From Methanobrevibacter ruminantium (GTDB lineage Archaea; Methanobacteriota; Methanobacteria; Methanobacteriales; Methanobacteriaceae): 36,482 bases of DNA. A program made the position numbers and the translations under genes. The notes under the pieces are model-generated. The model had not been told where the DNA came from and ran no database searches. It saw only the letters and a program-made list of their open reading frames with translations. Below, piece by piece: positions 1 through 7,841 of the stretch; the first letter of the stretch is position 1; each line of letters opens with the position of its first letter. The stretch spans positions 1 through 36,482 of the forward strand of contig SFKZ01000021.1 in the NCBI GenBank assembly GCA_004553595.1, read 5' to 3'.

Positions 1-299
1 AAAATAAAAAGACTATTCTAAATATTTATAATCACTTAGATAAAAATATATATGAGAGATTCATAATGGACACTTGTGAATATACAGTTAGAACACTAAT
101 AAACTCAATTACTAAAAATATGAATATAAATGAAAAAGATAAGAAGTTCTTAATTAGTTTTATAAAGTGCCAATTCTTTGGATTTTGTATAGACTGGTTA
201 TCAAGAAACTTAGATGAAGAATATGTAAAAGAGTATGTAACATATACTAAAATAAGTAAAGAAATATTATTAGAATTTATAAGTAAACATTCTAATTAA
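1..299 (+). CDS. C-terminal part of a probable TetR-family regulator (partial)
   Basis: The reading frame is open from the left edge of the window to the TAA at 297-299, so the start and any DNA-binding domain lie outside. An ATG at 66 is internal and has no ribosome binding site. The visible roughly 98 residues are alpha-helical in character, and the segment around QFFGFCIDWLSRNLDE followed by a final helix resembles the ligand-domain C-terminus of TetR-type repressors, where a 'G-x-I-x-x-W-L' helix is followed by a last helix. The gene sits just upstream of the DUF308 gene and activase genes on the same strand, so it may regulate them. A T-run follows the stop at 305-311. Family assignment is an inference from a short fragment; without the N-terminal helix-turn-helix it cannot be confirmed. 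Confidence 0.45.
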   Translation, partial: NKKTILNIYNHLDKNIYERFIMDTCEYTVRTLINSITKNMNINEKDKKFLISFIKCQFFGFCIDWLSRNLDEEYVKEYVTYTKISKEILLEFISKHSN

Positions 300-419
300 T
301 ATTCTTTTTTTATGCATTAAAACCACTTTGTATAAAAATTAAACATCATAAAAAAACTGTCCATTTTAAAAAATAAATTATAAGGTTATACTATTTATAT
401 AATGAAAGGAGGAACTAAG

Positions 420-971
420 ATGAGTAAATTTATACGTATAGCTAAAACAAGTTACATAGTTATGTCTATCATATTATGTATTCTAGGATTAGTACTTATG
501 ATAAATCCAGCATTTTCACAAACAATGTTAGTTGTAATATGTGCAATACTTTTAATAGTATTTGGAATGATTAAACTATTTGGTTATTTCTCAAATGACC
601 TATATCGTTTAGCATTTCAATATGACTTACCATTTGGTATTTTACTTTTAGTACTTGGTATTATCATTCTAGTACGTCCTGAAGGATTTATTAACTTCAT
701 ATGTATAGCATTAGGTCTTTCAATATTCACAGATAGTATGTTTAAAATGCATATTGCTAATGAAGCACATAAGTTTGGTATTCGTGAATGGTACTTAATA
801 TTAATATTCGCAATACTTGCTTGCATTTGTGGTATTGTTTTAATGATAAAACCTAGTGAGAGCGCAATGGTATTAACTATATTACTTGGAGCTAACCTTT
901 TAGTAGAAGGTATTCTTAGTTTAATAACAGTTATTACATCAGTTAAAATCTTTAAAGAAAAGAAAAAATAG
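420..971 (+). CDS. DUF308/HdeD-like multi-pass membrane protein
   Basis: A 183-residue protein made almost entirely of about six hydrophobic helices arranged as three pairs, with repeated pattern 'hydrophobic helix, short Pro-containing loop, hydrophobic helix' (INPAFSQTM, VRPEGFINF, IKPSESAMV). This triple repeat with a Pro just after each first helix is typical of DUF308 (HdeD, acid-resistance membrane protein in E. coli), whose biochemical role in archaea is unknown. The start at 420 is chosen over the ATG at 402 because a strong ribosome binding site GGAGG (408-412) lies seven bases before it and inside the longer frame. The activase gene follows after 18 bases, so the two are probably co-transcribed. 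Confidence 0.75.
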   Translation: MSKFIRIAKTSYIVMSIILCILGLVLMINPAFSQTMLVVICAILLIVFGMIKLFGYFSNDLYRLAFQYDLPFGILLLVLGIIILVRPEGFINFICIALGLSIFTDSMFKMHIANEAHKFGIREWYLILIFAILACICGIVLMIKPSESAMVLTILLGANLLVEGILSLITVITSVKIFKEKKK

Positions 972-989
972 TTTAAAGGAGACATATAT

Positions 990-2234
990 ATGACAGCAGA
1001 ATTTACTAAAGAAATGAAAAAAACTCATACTATACTAGCACCAGATATATTCCCAGTACATATGAGACTTCTAACAAAAGTATTCGCGTTATATGGTTAT
1101 AATGTAGAAGTACTTCATTATGAAGGAAAAGATGTTATAGATACTGGACTTAGTTACCTACATAATGATATTTGTTATCCAGCCATATGTGCAATAGGAC
1201 AACAACTTTATGCACTTAAAAGTGGTGATTATGATACTCATAAAGTAGCTTTAATACAATTTCAAACTGGTGGTGGATGTAGAGCATCTAATTATATTTG
1301 TTTACTTAGAAAAGCTTTAGAAAATATGGGATATGATTATATACCAGTTATTTCAGTAAGCACAAGTAACATAGAAAAATGTAGTGGATTTAAACTAACA
1401 CCAATGATGATGTATATGTCTCTTAGAACTATTATCTATGGAGACTTTATAATGCTTTTAAAGAATCAAGTAAAACCTTATGAAAAGAAAAAAGGTGAAA
1501 CTGATAAATTAGTAGATTACTGGATAAATAAATTAACTACTGATTTCGCTTCTAAAAAAAGTTTAAATAATAGAAGTATGAAAAAAAATCTAAAAAGTAT
1601 TGCTAAAAGTTTCCATGAGATTAAAAGAGTAGATAGAAAATTAAAGAAAGTTGGTATCGTAGGAGAAATATATGTTAAATATTCCCCATTTGGTAACAAC
1701 AATTTAGAAGAATTCTTACTTAAAGAAGGATGTGAATATATGGTACCAGGAGTACTAGCATTCTTTGAATTCTGTTTTTCTGATGGAGAAATCAATCATA
1801 AATATTATGGAAAAAATAGAGTAAGTATGTATGCAGGAAAGACTATAGAGTCAATCGCATCTTCTTGGGAAAAAGATATGGAAGAAGCATTAAAACCATA
1901 TCCTGAATTTGTATGTCCAACTCCATTTAAAAAGATAAAAAAACTTGCAGATCAAGTAATTGATAGAGGAGTAAATATGGGAGAAGGATGGCTTTTACCA
2001 GGAGAAGTATCTGAACTAATAGAAAAAGGTTATAACAATATTATATGTGCTCAACCATTTGGATGTCTTCCTAATCACATAGTAGGAAAAGGTACAATAA
2101 GAACACTTAGAATGTTATATCCAAATGCTAATATATTTCCAATAGATTATGATGCAGGAGCTTCAAAAGTAAATCAAGAAAATAGAATTAAATTAATGCT
2201 AGCTATCGCAGAAGAAGGTGATAAAAATGTATAG
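990..2234 (+). CDS. 2-hydroxyacyl-CoA dehydratase/activase-related protein (COG3581-like C-terminal module)
   Basis: The 414-residue product matches the C-terminal module of the very long 'acyl-CoA dehydratase activase' proteins of clostridia and some archaea: TILAPDIFPVH near residue 13, then YLHNDICYPA (about 56-65), QTGGGCRASNY (about 93-103), and near the end QPFGCLPNHIVGKG and PIDYDAGASKVNQENRIKLML. The conserved Cys residues in these motifs suggest an iron-sulfur site. In most homologues this module follows the ATPase modules in one chain; here it is a separate gene placed first. The ribosome binding site AAGGAG lies at 976-981. It ends with TAG at 2232, directly against the next gene in another frame. 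Substrate and physiological role are unknown; no dehydratase partner genes lie in the window. Confidence 0.7.
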   Translation: MTAEFTKEMKKTHTILAPDIFPVHMRLLTKVFALYGYNVEVLHYEGKDVIDTGLSYLHNDICYPAICAIGQQLYALKSGDYDTHKVALIQFQTGGGCRASNYICLLRKALENMGYDYIPVISVSTSNIEKCSGFKLTPMMMYMSLRTIIYGDFIMLLKNQVKPYEKKKGETDKLVDYWINKLTTDFASKKSLNNRSMKKNLKSIAKSFHEIKRVDRKLKKVGIVGEIYVKYSPFGNNNLEEFLLKEGCEYMVPGVLAFFEFCFSDGEINHKYYGKNRVSMYAGKTIESIASSWEKDMEEALKPYPEFVCPTPFKKIKKLADQVIDRGVNMGEGWLLPGEVSELIEKGYNNIICAQPFGCLPNHIVGKGTIRTLRMLYPNANIFPIDYDAGASKVNQENRIKLMLAIAEEGDKNV

Positions 2235-4558
2235 TAATTGATGAAAAAGAAAATATAATATTTAAGAAATATGAACGTCACTATTCTGAGATAAGAAGTG
2301 CTATATTAAAAATAATAAATGATTTAAAACAAGTAATAAAGAAAGACAAGATAACAGTAACTATCTCAGGTTCAGCAGGGCTAGGTTATGCGGAAAGTCT
2401 AAAGATACCATTTGTTCAAGAAGTATTTGCAGAAAAAATAGCAGTTAAAAAGTATTATCCAGATACTGATACAGTTATAGAATTAGGTGGAGAAGACGCT
2501 AAAATGCTATTTCTTACTGGCGGATTTGAAATGAGAATGAATGGTAGTTGTGCAGGAGGAACAGGGGCATTTATAGACCAAATGGCATCTTTATTAAATG
2601 TTAATGGTGAAGAATTAAATGAATTATCAAGTCATCATGAAAAGATTTGTAATATAGCATCTCGTTGTGGAGTATTTGCTAAATCAGATGTTCAACCACT
2701 ACTTAATCAAGGTGTTAGAAAAGAAGACATCGCAGCTGGTATATTTAGAGCAGTAGTAAACCAAACAATATCAGGTTTATCACAAGGAAGAGAAATAGGT
2801 AATAATGTTTTATATTTAGGTGGACCATTATACTTCTATAGCGAACTTAGAAATAGTTTTGATGAAGTATTAAATACTAAAGGAATACTTCCTAATGATG
2901 CTCTTTACTTTGTAGCAATAGGCTCAGTAATAGCAAACGTAAAAGAAGAAACAACTCTTTTATCACTAGAAAATAAATTTAAAAAATTTAAAGAACAAAA
3001 CAACTATACAAAAACTAAACCACTTTTTAAAGATAAAAAAGAATATGAAGAATTCTTAAAAAGACATAATGATACAACTATAAAAGAATTAGATAAACCA
3101 AGTAAAAATATGTATCTAGGAATAGACGCAGGAAGCACTACTATTAAGATGGTTCTTTGTGATGATGATGGTAACATATTTAATCCATATTATTCATCAA
3201 ACGAGGGAAGCCCAGTAGAAATAGTTAAAAAGTATTTGATAGATTTGTATGAAAAATATCCAAATATTAATATTAAATCTAGTGCAGTTACTGGTTATGG
3301 AGAAGAACTAATTAAAAATGCATTTAATATAGGTTATGGAGTAGTTGAAACAATTGCTCACTATACAGCAGCAAAGAAAATAAATCCTAAAGTAGACTTT
3401 ATTCTTGATATAGGTGGCCAAGATATAAAATGTTTTAAGATTAAAAATGGTTCAATAGATAGTTTATATTTAAATGAAGCATGTTCTTCAGGATGTGGTT
3501 CTTTCTTACAAACATTTGCTAAAGCTTTAGGATACACAACAGAAGAATTCTCACACTTAGGCCTTTATGATAAAAGTCCAGTTAGTTTAGGTTCTAGATG
3601 TACAGTATTTATGAATAGTGCAGTTAAGCAAGCTCAAAAAGATGGCGCATCAGTAGAAAGTATCGCAGCAGGTCTTTCAATGAGCGTAGTTAAAAATGCA
3701 TTATATAAAGTTATAAGATGCGCTAGTCCAAAAGACTTAGGAGAAAATATAATTGTACAAGGTGGAACATTCTTAAATGATTCAGTACTAAGAGCATTTG
3801 AAATGGAAATAGGCCATAATGTAATAAGACCAAAATATTCAGGACTTATGGGAGCATACGGAAGTGCACTTTATAGTAAAGAAAAAAATAGTGATAAAAG
3901 TAATGTATTAAATCTAGAAGAACTTAAAAACTTTAACTATGAAACAAAAAATATAAATTGTAATGGTTGCACTAATCATTGTAATTTAGTAATAAATACA
4001 TTTGATAAGAAAAGAAGATTTATCGCAGGTAATAGATGTTCAAAACCACTTAACAAAGGTACTACTCAAGAACATTATGACTTATATGAATATAAACAAT
4101 CACTATTAAAAGAATTTATGAATAATGAAATAGATGAATCTAAGACTACTATTGGTATACCTCTAGTACTTAATATGTATGAACTATTACCATTTTGGTA
4201 TACTTTATTTAAAACTTTAGGACTTAATGTAGTAGTGTCTCCATTTTCATCTAGAAGTCTTTATTTAAAAGGACAACACACAATACCATCAGATACAATA
4301 TGTTACCCAGCTAAACTAGCTCATGGGCATATAGAGTATTTATTAGATTCTAAAGTAGATTATATATTTTATCCAAGTATGAGCTATAATGTAGATGAAA
4401 AACTTGGTACTAATCATTATAATTGTCCAGTGGTTGCATATTATCCTCAAGTTATAAGAGGCAATGTAAATAATTTAAAAAAAGATACGTTTATAGATGA
4501 CTTTATAAGTTTAGCAGATAAAAAACAATTCTTAAAAAGAATAAAAATTATTGATTGA
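2225..4558 (+). CDS. Acyl-CoA dehydratase activase-like ATPase, 5'-truncated or frameshifted
   Basis: Two BadF/BcrA-type ATPase (ASKHA) domains followed by a DUF2229-like region. The open frame begins right after a TAA at 2222-2224 and reads KCIVIDEKENIIF..., which corresponds to the part of domain 1 immediately after the expected 'GIDIGSTT-K' phosphate-binding loop; that loop and any ATG are missing. The first ATG is at 2504 (684 residues), inside the domain. Numbering from that ATG: NGSCAGGTG (13-21) and SRCGVF (53-58) in domain 1; GIDAGSTTIK (206-215), DIGGQD (302-307), ACSSGCGSF (326-334) and SRCTVF in domain 2; CNGC (486-489) with further Cys at 493 and 512; then the DUF2229-like part. 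The Cys pairs are those that hold the bridging 4Fe-4S cluster in HgdC-type activases, which use ATP to push an electron into a dehydratase. Domain 2 looks intact; domain 1 probably cannot bind ATP. See the finding on the junction. Confidence 0.7.
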   Translation, partial: KCIVIDEKENIIFKKYERHYSEIRSAILKIINDLKQVIKKDKITVTISGSAGLGYAESLKIPFVQEVFAEKIAVKKYYPDTDTVIELGGEDAKMLFLTGGFEMRMNGSCAGGTGAFIDQMASLLNVNGEELNELSSHHEKICNIASRCGVFAKSDVQPLLNQGVRKEDIAAGIFRAVVNQTISGLSQGREIGNNVLYLGGPLYFYSELRNSFDEVLNTKGILPNDALYFVAIGSVIANVKEETTLLSLENKFKKFKEQNNYTKTKPLFKDKKEYEEFLKRHNDTTIKELDKPSKNMYLGIDAGSTTIKMVLCDDDGNIFNPYYSSNEGSPVEIVKKYLIDLYEKYPNINIKSSAVTGYGEELIKNAFNIGYGVVETIAHYTAAKKINPKVDFILDIGGQDIKCFKIKNGSIDSLYLNEACSSGCGSFLQTFAKALGYTTEEFSHLGLYDKSPVSLGSRCTVFMNSAVKQAQKDGASVESIAAGLSMSVVKNALYKVIRCASPKDLGENIIVQGGTFLNDSVLRAFEMEIGHNVIRPKYSGLMGAYGSALYSKEKNSDKSNVLNLEELKNFNYETKNINCNGCTNHCNLVINTFDKKRRFIAGNRCSKPLNKGTTQEHYDLYEYKQSLLKEFMNNEIDESKTTIGIPLVLNMYELLPFWYTLFKTLGLNVVVSPFSSRSLYLKGQHTIPSDTICYPAKLAHGHIEYLLDSKVDYIFYPSMSYNVDEKLGTNHYNCPVVAYYPQVIRGNVNNLKKDTFIDDFISLADKKQFLKRIKIID

Positions 4559-4600
4559 AAAAATAATCTAAAAAATTAAAAATAAAAAATAAAAATTTAA

Positions 4601-4621
4601 CTGATTACATCAAGTAATCAG
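4601..4621 (-). terminator. Hairpin terminator of atwA overlapping its stop codon
   Basis: Perfect 8-bp stem CTGATTAC (4601-4608) with GTAATCAG (4614-4621), five-base loop. Read on the - strand it is followed by a long T-rich stretch (complement of 4562-4599). The stem covers the last codons and stop of atwA, which ends at 4605. Confidence 0.75.
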
Positions 4622-6314
4622 CTTTACAGAATCCAATGAAGTCATCGACTAACCTATCAACATCTTTAGTGTCATCCTTGAGAAGACCTTGGTCAATGAA
4701 GATAGCCCTGTTACTTAATTCCCTAATGAAGTCTGTATTGTGTGAAACCATTACAATGGTAGTTCCGAATTCCTTGCAGATTCTCTTAAGAGAGTTGGTT
4801 ACTGTCCTCAAGGTTTTTGGATCCAAGTCTCCAAACGGTTCGTCAAGCAAGAGGATATCCGGTTTGGATACGAGCACAAGTGCAAGCATAGCCCTTACCT
4901 TTTGACCACCTGATAATTCAAAGGATCTTCTTCCTAAAATGTCTAAAGGCAAGTCAAGCGCTTCGAATAAGTCTGCAACTTGCTCTGCAATTTCTGCTTC
5001 AGGGAATTTAGGGAACAATTCATCTAAAATACTTGGTTCAAGTCCAACTTGCTCAAGACGAGCTTTAGCTTCCCTTTCTGGAAGGTCAGTCAATTGATAC
5101 AATGCATCAAGCAAGATGTCAGGCAAGCCTTCTTCCTTAGCTCTTTCTTTTGCTTCCTGAACCATATCAAATCTTTTGTATCCAAGTTTCTTAGCCAATT
5201 GGCTTTGAACGGTAGCCCAATAGACTAATGCAAATTCCTGATGCATGAAACCTATGTTTCTTCTAACTTCCATCCTGTCAAGGCTTGCTTTTCTGATGTC
5301 TACCCATTTGGTTTCTCCGTCCTTGTCAAGCTTGAACAATACATCACCGTTGTCAGGCACATCCATACCCCCTAACATACGAAGAAGAATTGTCTTACCT
5401 GCTCCACTTGGACCTACTAGAGATAGGATATCTCCTCTCTTTACTTCAAAGCTGATGTCCTTCATGTGCAAAACATCTTTACCTTTAAGCAAATAGAACC
5501 TTTTATCCAAATCGCATGCTTTAATCAAGGTTTCATCTGTGGATTCAAGCTCAATGTCAACAGGGTCTTCAATGTCAGATAGGAACTCATCGATGATCTC
5601 ATCAACATCTCCATCTTTAGCTATTTCACCATCTTCCAAAAGGATTACCCTTTCAGCCAAGAACTTATGAACCTCAGGTAAGTGGGATACTAAAACAATA
5701 GTGATGTTTAACTCTTCATTGATCTTTTTAACAGCATCCAAGATTTCCTGTTTGGTTTTAGGACATGCCATTGTAGCAGGCTCGTCAAGAAGCATTACTT
5801 TAGGCTTTTTAGCAAGCTGTCTTGCCATGATAAGTCTTTGCTTTTCACCACCGCTTAATACGGAAGCCAAGTGACCGGACTTTTCCTTAAGGCCTACAAG
5901 CTCCAATAGCTCATAAGCTTCCTTATCGAATTGGTCATGAGCCAATTCAAAGTCGGTTCCTGCCTCATCACCGTATTTTGCACCATATAGCTTTCTTACT
6001 ACATTGTCAAGTACGGTTTCAGGCCAAATACCAAAAGACCTTTGCAAGTGAATTGCAGTTTCCTTTTTCACTTGATTGAAATAAAATTGAGTTGAATCCG
6101 GCTTTAAGGTGTATCTTTCTACTCTAACTTCACCTTCATCAAATTTTTCCACCCCTCTTAATATTCTTAAAAGGGTTGTTTTACCGGAACCGCTTGTTCC
6201 TAAAATACCTACGATTTCTCCTTCTTTAACTTCAAGATTAATGTTATTTAGGGCTTTCACTTCTTCCCCATTCTCTAATTTATATGATTTAGAAAGGTTT
6301 TTAATACTTATCAT
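4605..6314 (-). CDS. atwA: Methyl-coenzyme M reductase system component A2 (AtwA)
   Basis: A 569-residue soluble protein with two ABC ATPase domains in one chain and no membrane segment. Domain 1: Walker A GTSGSGKTT (39-47), signature LSGGE (153-157), Walker B VMLLDEP (173-179). Domain 2: Walker A GPSGAGKT (301-308), a long insertion rich in charged helices (about 375-460), signature LSGGQ (467-471), Walker B ILLLDEP (487-493) and a D-loop GDLD. This architecture and length fit component A2, the ATP-binding protein that takes part in reductive activation of methyl-CoM reductase (Ni(I) state of F430). It is found in methanogens, which supports the taxonomic call. It is transcribed convergently to the activase gene and divergently from the DUF447 gene. 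Confidence 0.9.
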   Translation of the reverse strand: MISIKNLSKSYKLENGEEVKALNNINLEVKEGEIVGILGTSGSGKTTLLRILRGVEKFDEGEVRVERYTLKPDSTQFYFNQVKKETAIHLQRSFGIWPETVLDNVVRKLYGAKYGDEAGTDFELAHDQFDKEAYELLELVGLKEKSGHLASVLSGGEKQRLIMARQLAKKPKVMLLDEPATMACPKTKQEILDAVKKINEELNITIVLVSHLPEVHKFLAERVILLEDGEIAKDGDVDEIIDEFLSDIEDPVDIELESTDETLIKACDLDKRFYLLKGKDVLHMKDISFEVKRGDILSLVGPSGAGKTILLRMLGGMDVPDNGDVLFKLDKDGETKWVDIRKASLDRMEVRRNIGFMHQEFALVYWATVQSQLAKKLGYKRFDMVQEAKERAKEEGLPDILLDALYQLTDLPEREAKARLEQVGLEPSILDELFPKFPEAEIAEQVADLFEALDLPLDILGRRSFELSGGQKVRAMLALVLVSKPDILLLDEPFGDLDPKTLRTVTNSLKRICKEFGTTIVMVSHNTDFIRELSNRAIFIDQGLLKDDTKDVDRLVDDFIGFCKADYLM

Positions 6315-6551
6315 TATACCACAATTTGAATTTTTAAACGATTCTTATTAATTAGAATAATTAAATTAATAATTTGTTTAATTTTAAATATTATTAAAAT
6401 ATTTATACATTATATAATATTAAATTACCTATATTTAAAACCTTTTCATTAATCATTTAATAATTAAATATAAGAATTAAGATGAATAAAATATTCATAA
6501 ATATTTTAAACAGAAATAAATTTGTTTAATTTAACAAACAGGAGATTAATA

Positions 6552-7190
6552 ATGTCATTTAGTTTAGAAAGCATTGGAATCAAGGCTGGAGGAAAATATG
6601 AAACAATCTACACCACCATGAACAAGGCAGGTGAAATGGATGCAGCTCCAATAGGACTCAAATGTGTAGATGACTATGCAGTTCTTGGGAGAATATTTGA
6701 AGGAAGCAAAACATTGGAAAACATTAAGGAAACCGGAATTTTTGTTGTAAACATTACAAGTGATCCAAGTGTATTTGCACGTTCATTATATGGCAATCTA
6801 GAGCCTAAAGAGTTTGTTAAGGATGATGACATAGTATATATGAAAAATGCTGACGCTTACTTCATTGCACTTGTAAAATCAATTGAAGATAAGGAAATAG
6901 GAAAGGACCATGTGAATGATGGAGCTAAATTCAGCATCGTCAATGCAGAATCCATAAAGATCATAATCAATAAGCCTGGAACAAAAGCTCTAAACAGAGG
7001 AATATTCGCATTTTTGGAATCTCTTGTAGACTATTCAAGAATTGATATAATCGATGATGAGAAAAAGGATGAATATATCAAGAAATTCAAGGAAAACGAG
7101 AGACTAATTGATGTAGTTGCAGAGGATGAAGTTAAAGAGGCAATGAAAGACTTGAAGGAAAGGATAATTGAAAAAGGAGTTGAGTTATAA
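6552..7190 (+). CDS. DUF447 family protein, probable FMN-binding split-barrel
   Basis: A 212-residue protein starting MSFSLESIGI; the ATG at 6552 is preferred over 6522 because GGAG at 6541-6544 is spaced seven bases before it. The N-terminal half (YETIYTTMN, APIGLKC, VLGRIFEGSKTLENI, FVVNIT) has the pattern of the DUF447 family, small archaeal proteins with the flavin-reductase-like FMN-binding split-barrel fold. The C-terminal part (about 155-212) is a charged helical tail. The gene stands alone, divergent from atwA, with no flavoprotein partner beside it apart from cofH about 650 bases away on the other strand. Function is not known; a flavin-linked redox role is inferred from fold only. 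Confidence 0.75.
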   Translation: MSFSLESIGIKAGGKYETIYTTMNKAGEMDAAPIGLKCVDDYAVLGRIFEGSKTLENIKETGIFVVNITSDPSVFARSLYGNLEPKEFVKDDDIVYMKNADAYFIALVKSIEDKEIGKDHVNDGAKFSIVNAESIKIIINKPGTKALNRGIFAFLESLVDYSRIDIIDDEKKDEYIKKFKENERLIDVVAEDEVKEAMKDLKERIIEKGVEL

Positions 7191-7313
7191 TTTAATTTAA
7201 AAATTGAAAAATAACGAAATGAAAGCAATATTTACTGTAAAATAAACTTAATTCTTTCATAATTGATAAGATTTAAATAATATAAATCTTAAAATAATTT
7301 AAGGGTTTACACC

Positions 7314-7323
7314 TTTATATAAA
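7314..7323 (+). promoter_or_regulatory. TATA-box-like promoter of a candidate small RNA
   Basis: TTTATATAAA matches the archaeal TATA box. Initiation about 25 bases downstream would fall near 7340-7345, right before the hairpin at 7350-7384. No larger gene follows on this strand. Confidence 0.4.
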
Positions 7324-7339
7324 CTCCATTTTGTTGAAA

Positions 7340-7412
7340 AGAAGGAGATGTTAATGAATCCAAATTTCTTTGGATTCCGTTAACATTTGATATACTATTT
7401 TTAATTTTTTTG
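7340..7412 (+). ncRNA. Candidate small hairpin RNA containing a 9-codon frame
   Basis: After the TATA box comes AAGGAG (7342-7347), then a strong hairpin: GTTAA (7350-7354) and GAATCCAAA (7356-7364) pair with TTTGGATTC (7369-7377) and TTAAC (7380-7384), with a four-base loop and one small internal loop. A T-rich run at 7393-7411 follows, as expected for a 3' end. A tiny frame, MNPNFFGFR (7354-7383), lies wholly inside the hairpin, so either the peptide or, more likely, the RNA fold is what matters. No transcript evidence is available. Confidence 0.35.
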
Positions 7413-7640
7413 AAAACTATTTTCAATTAATTTTTCTATCCTATTCTTATAATTCGATAATTTATCAAATCTTATTTTATTGCATTTTAAAATAAATTTC
7501 TTAAAAAGACTATTTTTTACGAAATAAATGCAATATGACAATTAAACTGAAATTAAAAGCCATAAAATTAGTTAAACATATAAATAATAAATTTAAACTA
7601 ATTATTAAGGTTTCGATATCTTAAAAAATCACAATCTTTT

Positions 7641-7730
7641 CAATGAAAGGAGGTGAAAGTATGGTCATGACTTTGAGACAAGTTTTACTTGTTATCCTTT
7701 TCATAATTCAAAGGATCCTAATTTTCATTG
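7641..7730 (+). repeat. Compound dyad: 8-bp outer stem enclosing three hairpins
   Basis: Outer stem CAATGAAA (7641-7648) with TTTCATTG (7723-7730). Inside: AAAGT (7656-7660)/ACTTT (7670-7674); ACAAG (7678-7682)/CTTGT (7688-7692); ATCCTTT (7694-7700)/AAAGGAT (7710-7716). The arrangement would make a four-way junction in RNA, with the ribosome binding site next to the outer stem and the start codon in the first loop. Confidence 0.5.
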
Positions 7731-7735
7731 AATGA
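7661..7735 (+). CDS. Candidate 24-residue single-helix membrane peptide
   Basis: An ATG at 7661 follows a near-perfect ribosome binding site AAAGGAGGTGA (7646-7656) and opens a 24-codon frame ending TGA at 7733. The peptide begins MVMTLR and continues QVLLVILFIIQRILIFIE, a single strongly hydrophobic stretch with one internal Arg and a terminal Glu, long enough for one membrane helix. A TATA-like box at 7579-7586 would start a transcript near 7608. It is too short for family assignment. It overlaps a compound dyad, so it could also be a leader-type frame in a structured RNA. Confidence 0.4.
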   Translation: MVMTLRQVLLVILFIIQRILIFIE

Positions 7736-7841
7736 ACTGTAGTTTCACGATAGTCGAATTTTACAAAAAGTTAACAGTTTGATTTGCCTTAGATATCCTT
7801 TCATCCTATTAAATTAGATTAAAAAAATAGAAAAAAGTAAT

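Larger units (their letters stand above)
7191..7841. other. Long intergenic interval rich in inverted repeats
   Basis: No conventional gene lies between the DUF447 gene and cofH. The interval contains dyads at 7268-7290 (AAGATTTA/TAAATCTT, loop 7), 7350-7384, 7479-7534 (ATTGCATTT/AAATGCAAT enclosing ATTTC/GAAAT), 7641-7730 (outer stem enclosing three hairpins) and 7735-7779 (AACTGT/ACAGTT). Two + strand TATA-like boxes, TTTATATAAA (7314-7323) and TATAAATA (7579-7586), each precede a small open frame with a strong ribosome binding site. The T-rich complement of 7812-7840 is the likely 3' end of cofH. Confidence 0.7.

Noticed and set aside
617..985. 122-codon - strand frame opposite the DUF308 gene
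   Set aside because: Antisense shadow of a membrane protein gene with a proper ribosome binding site on the + strand.
7641..7730. tRNA gene from the four-way junction fold
   Set aside because: Arm lengths, loop sizes, missing T-loop consensus and low GC do not fit a tRNA.
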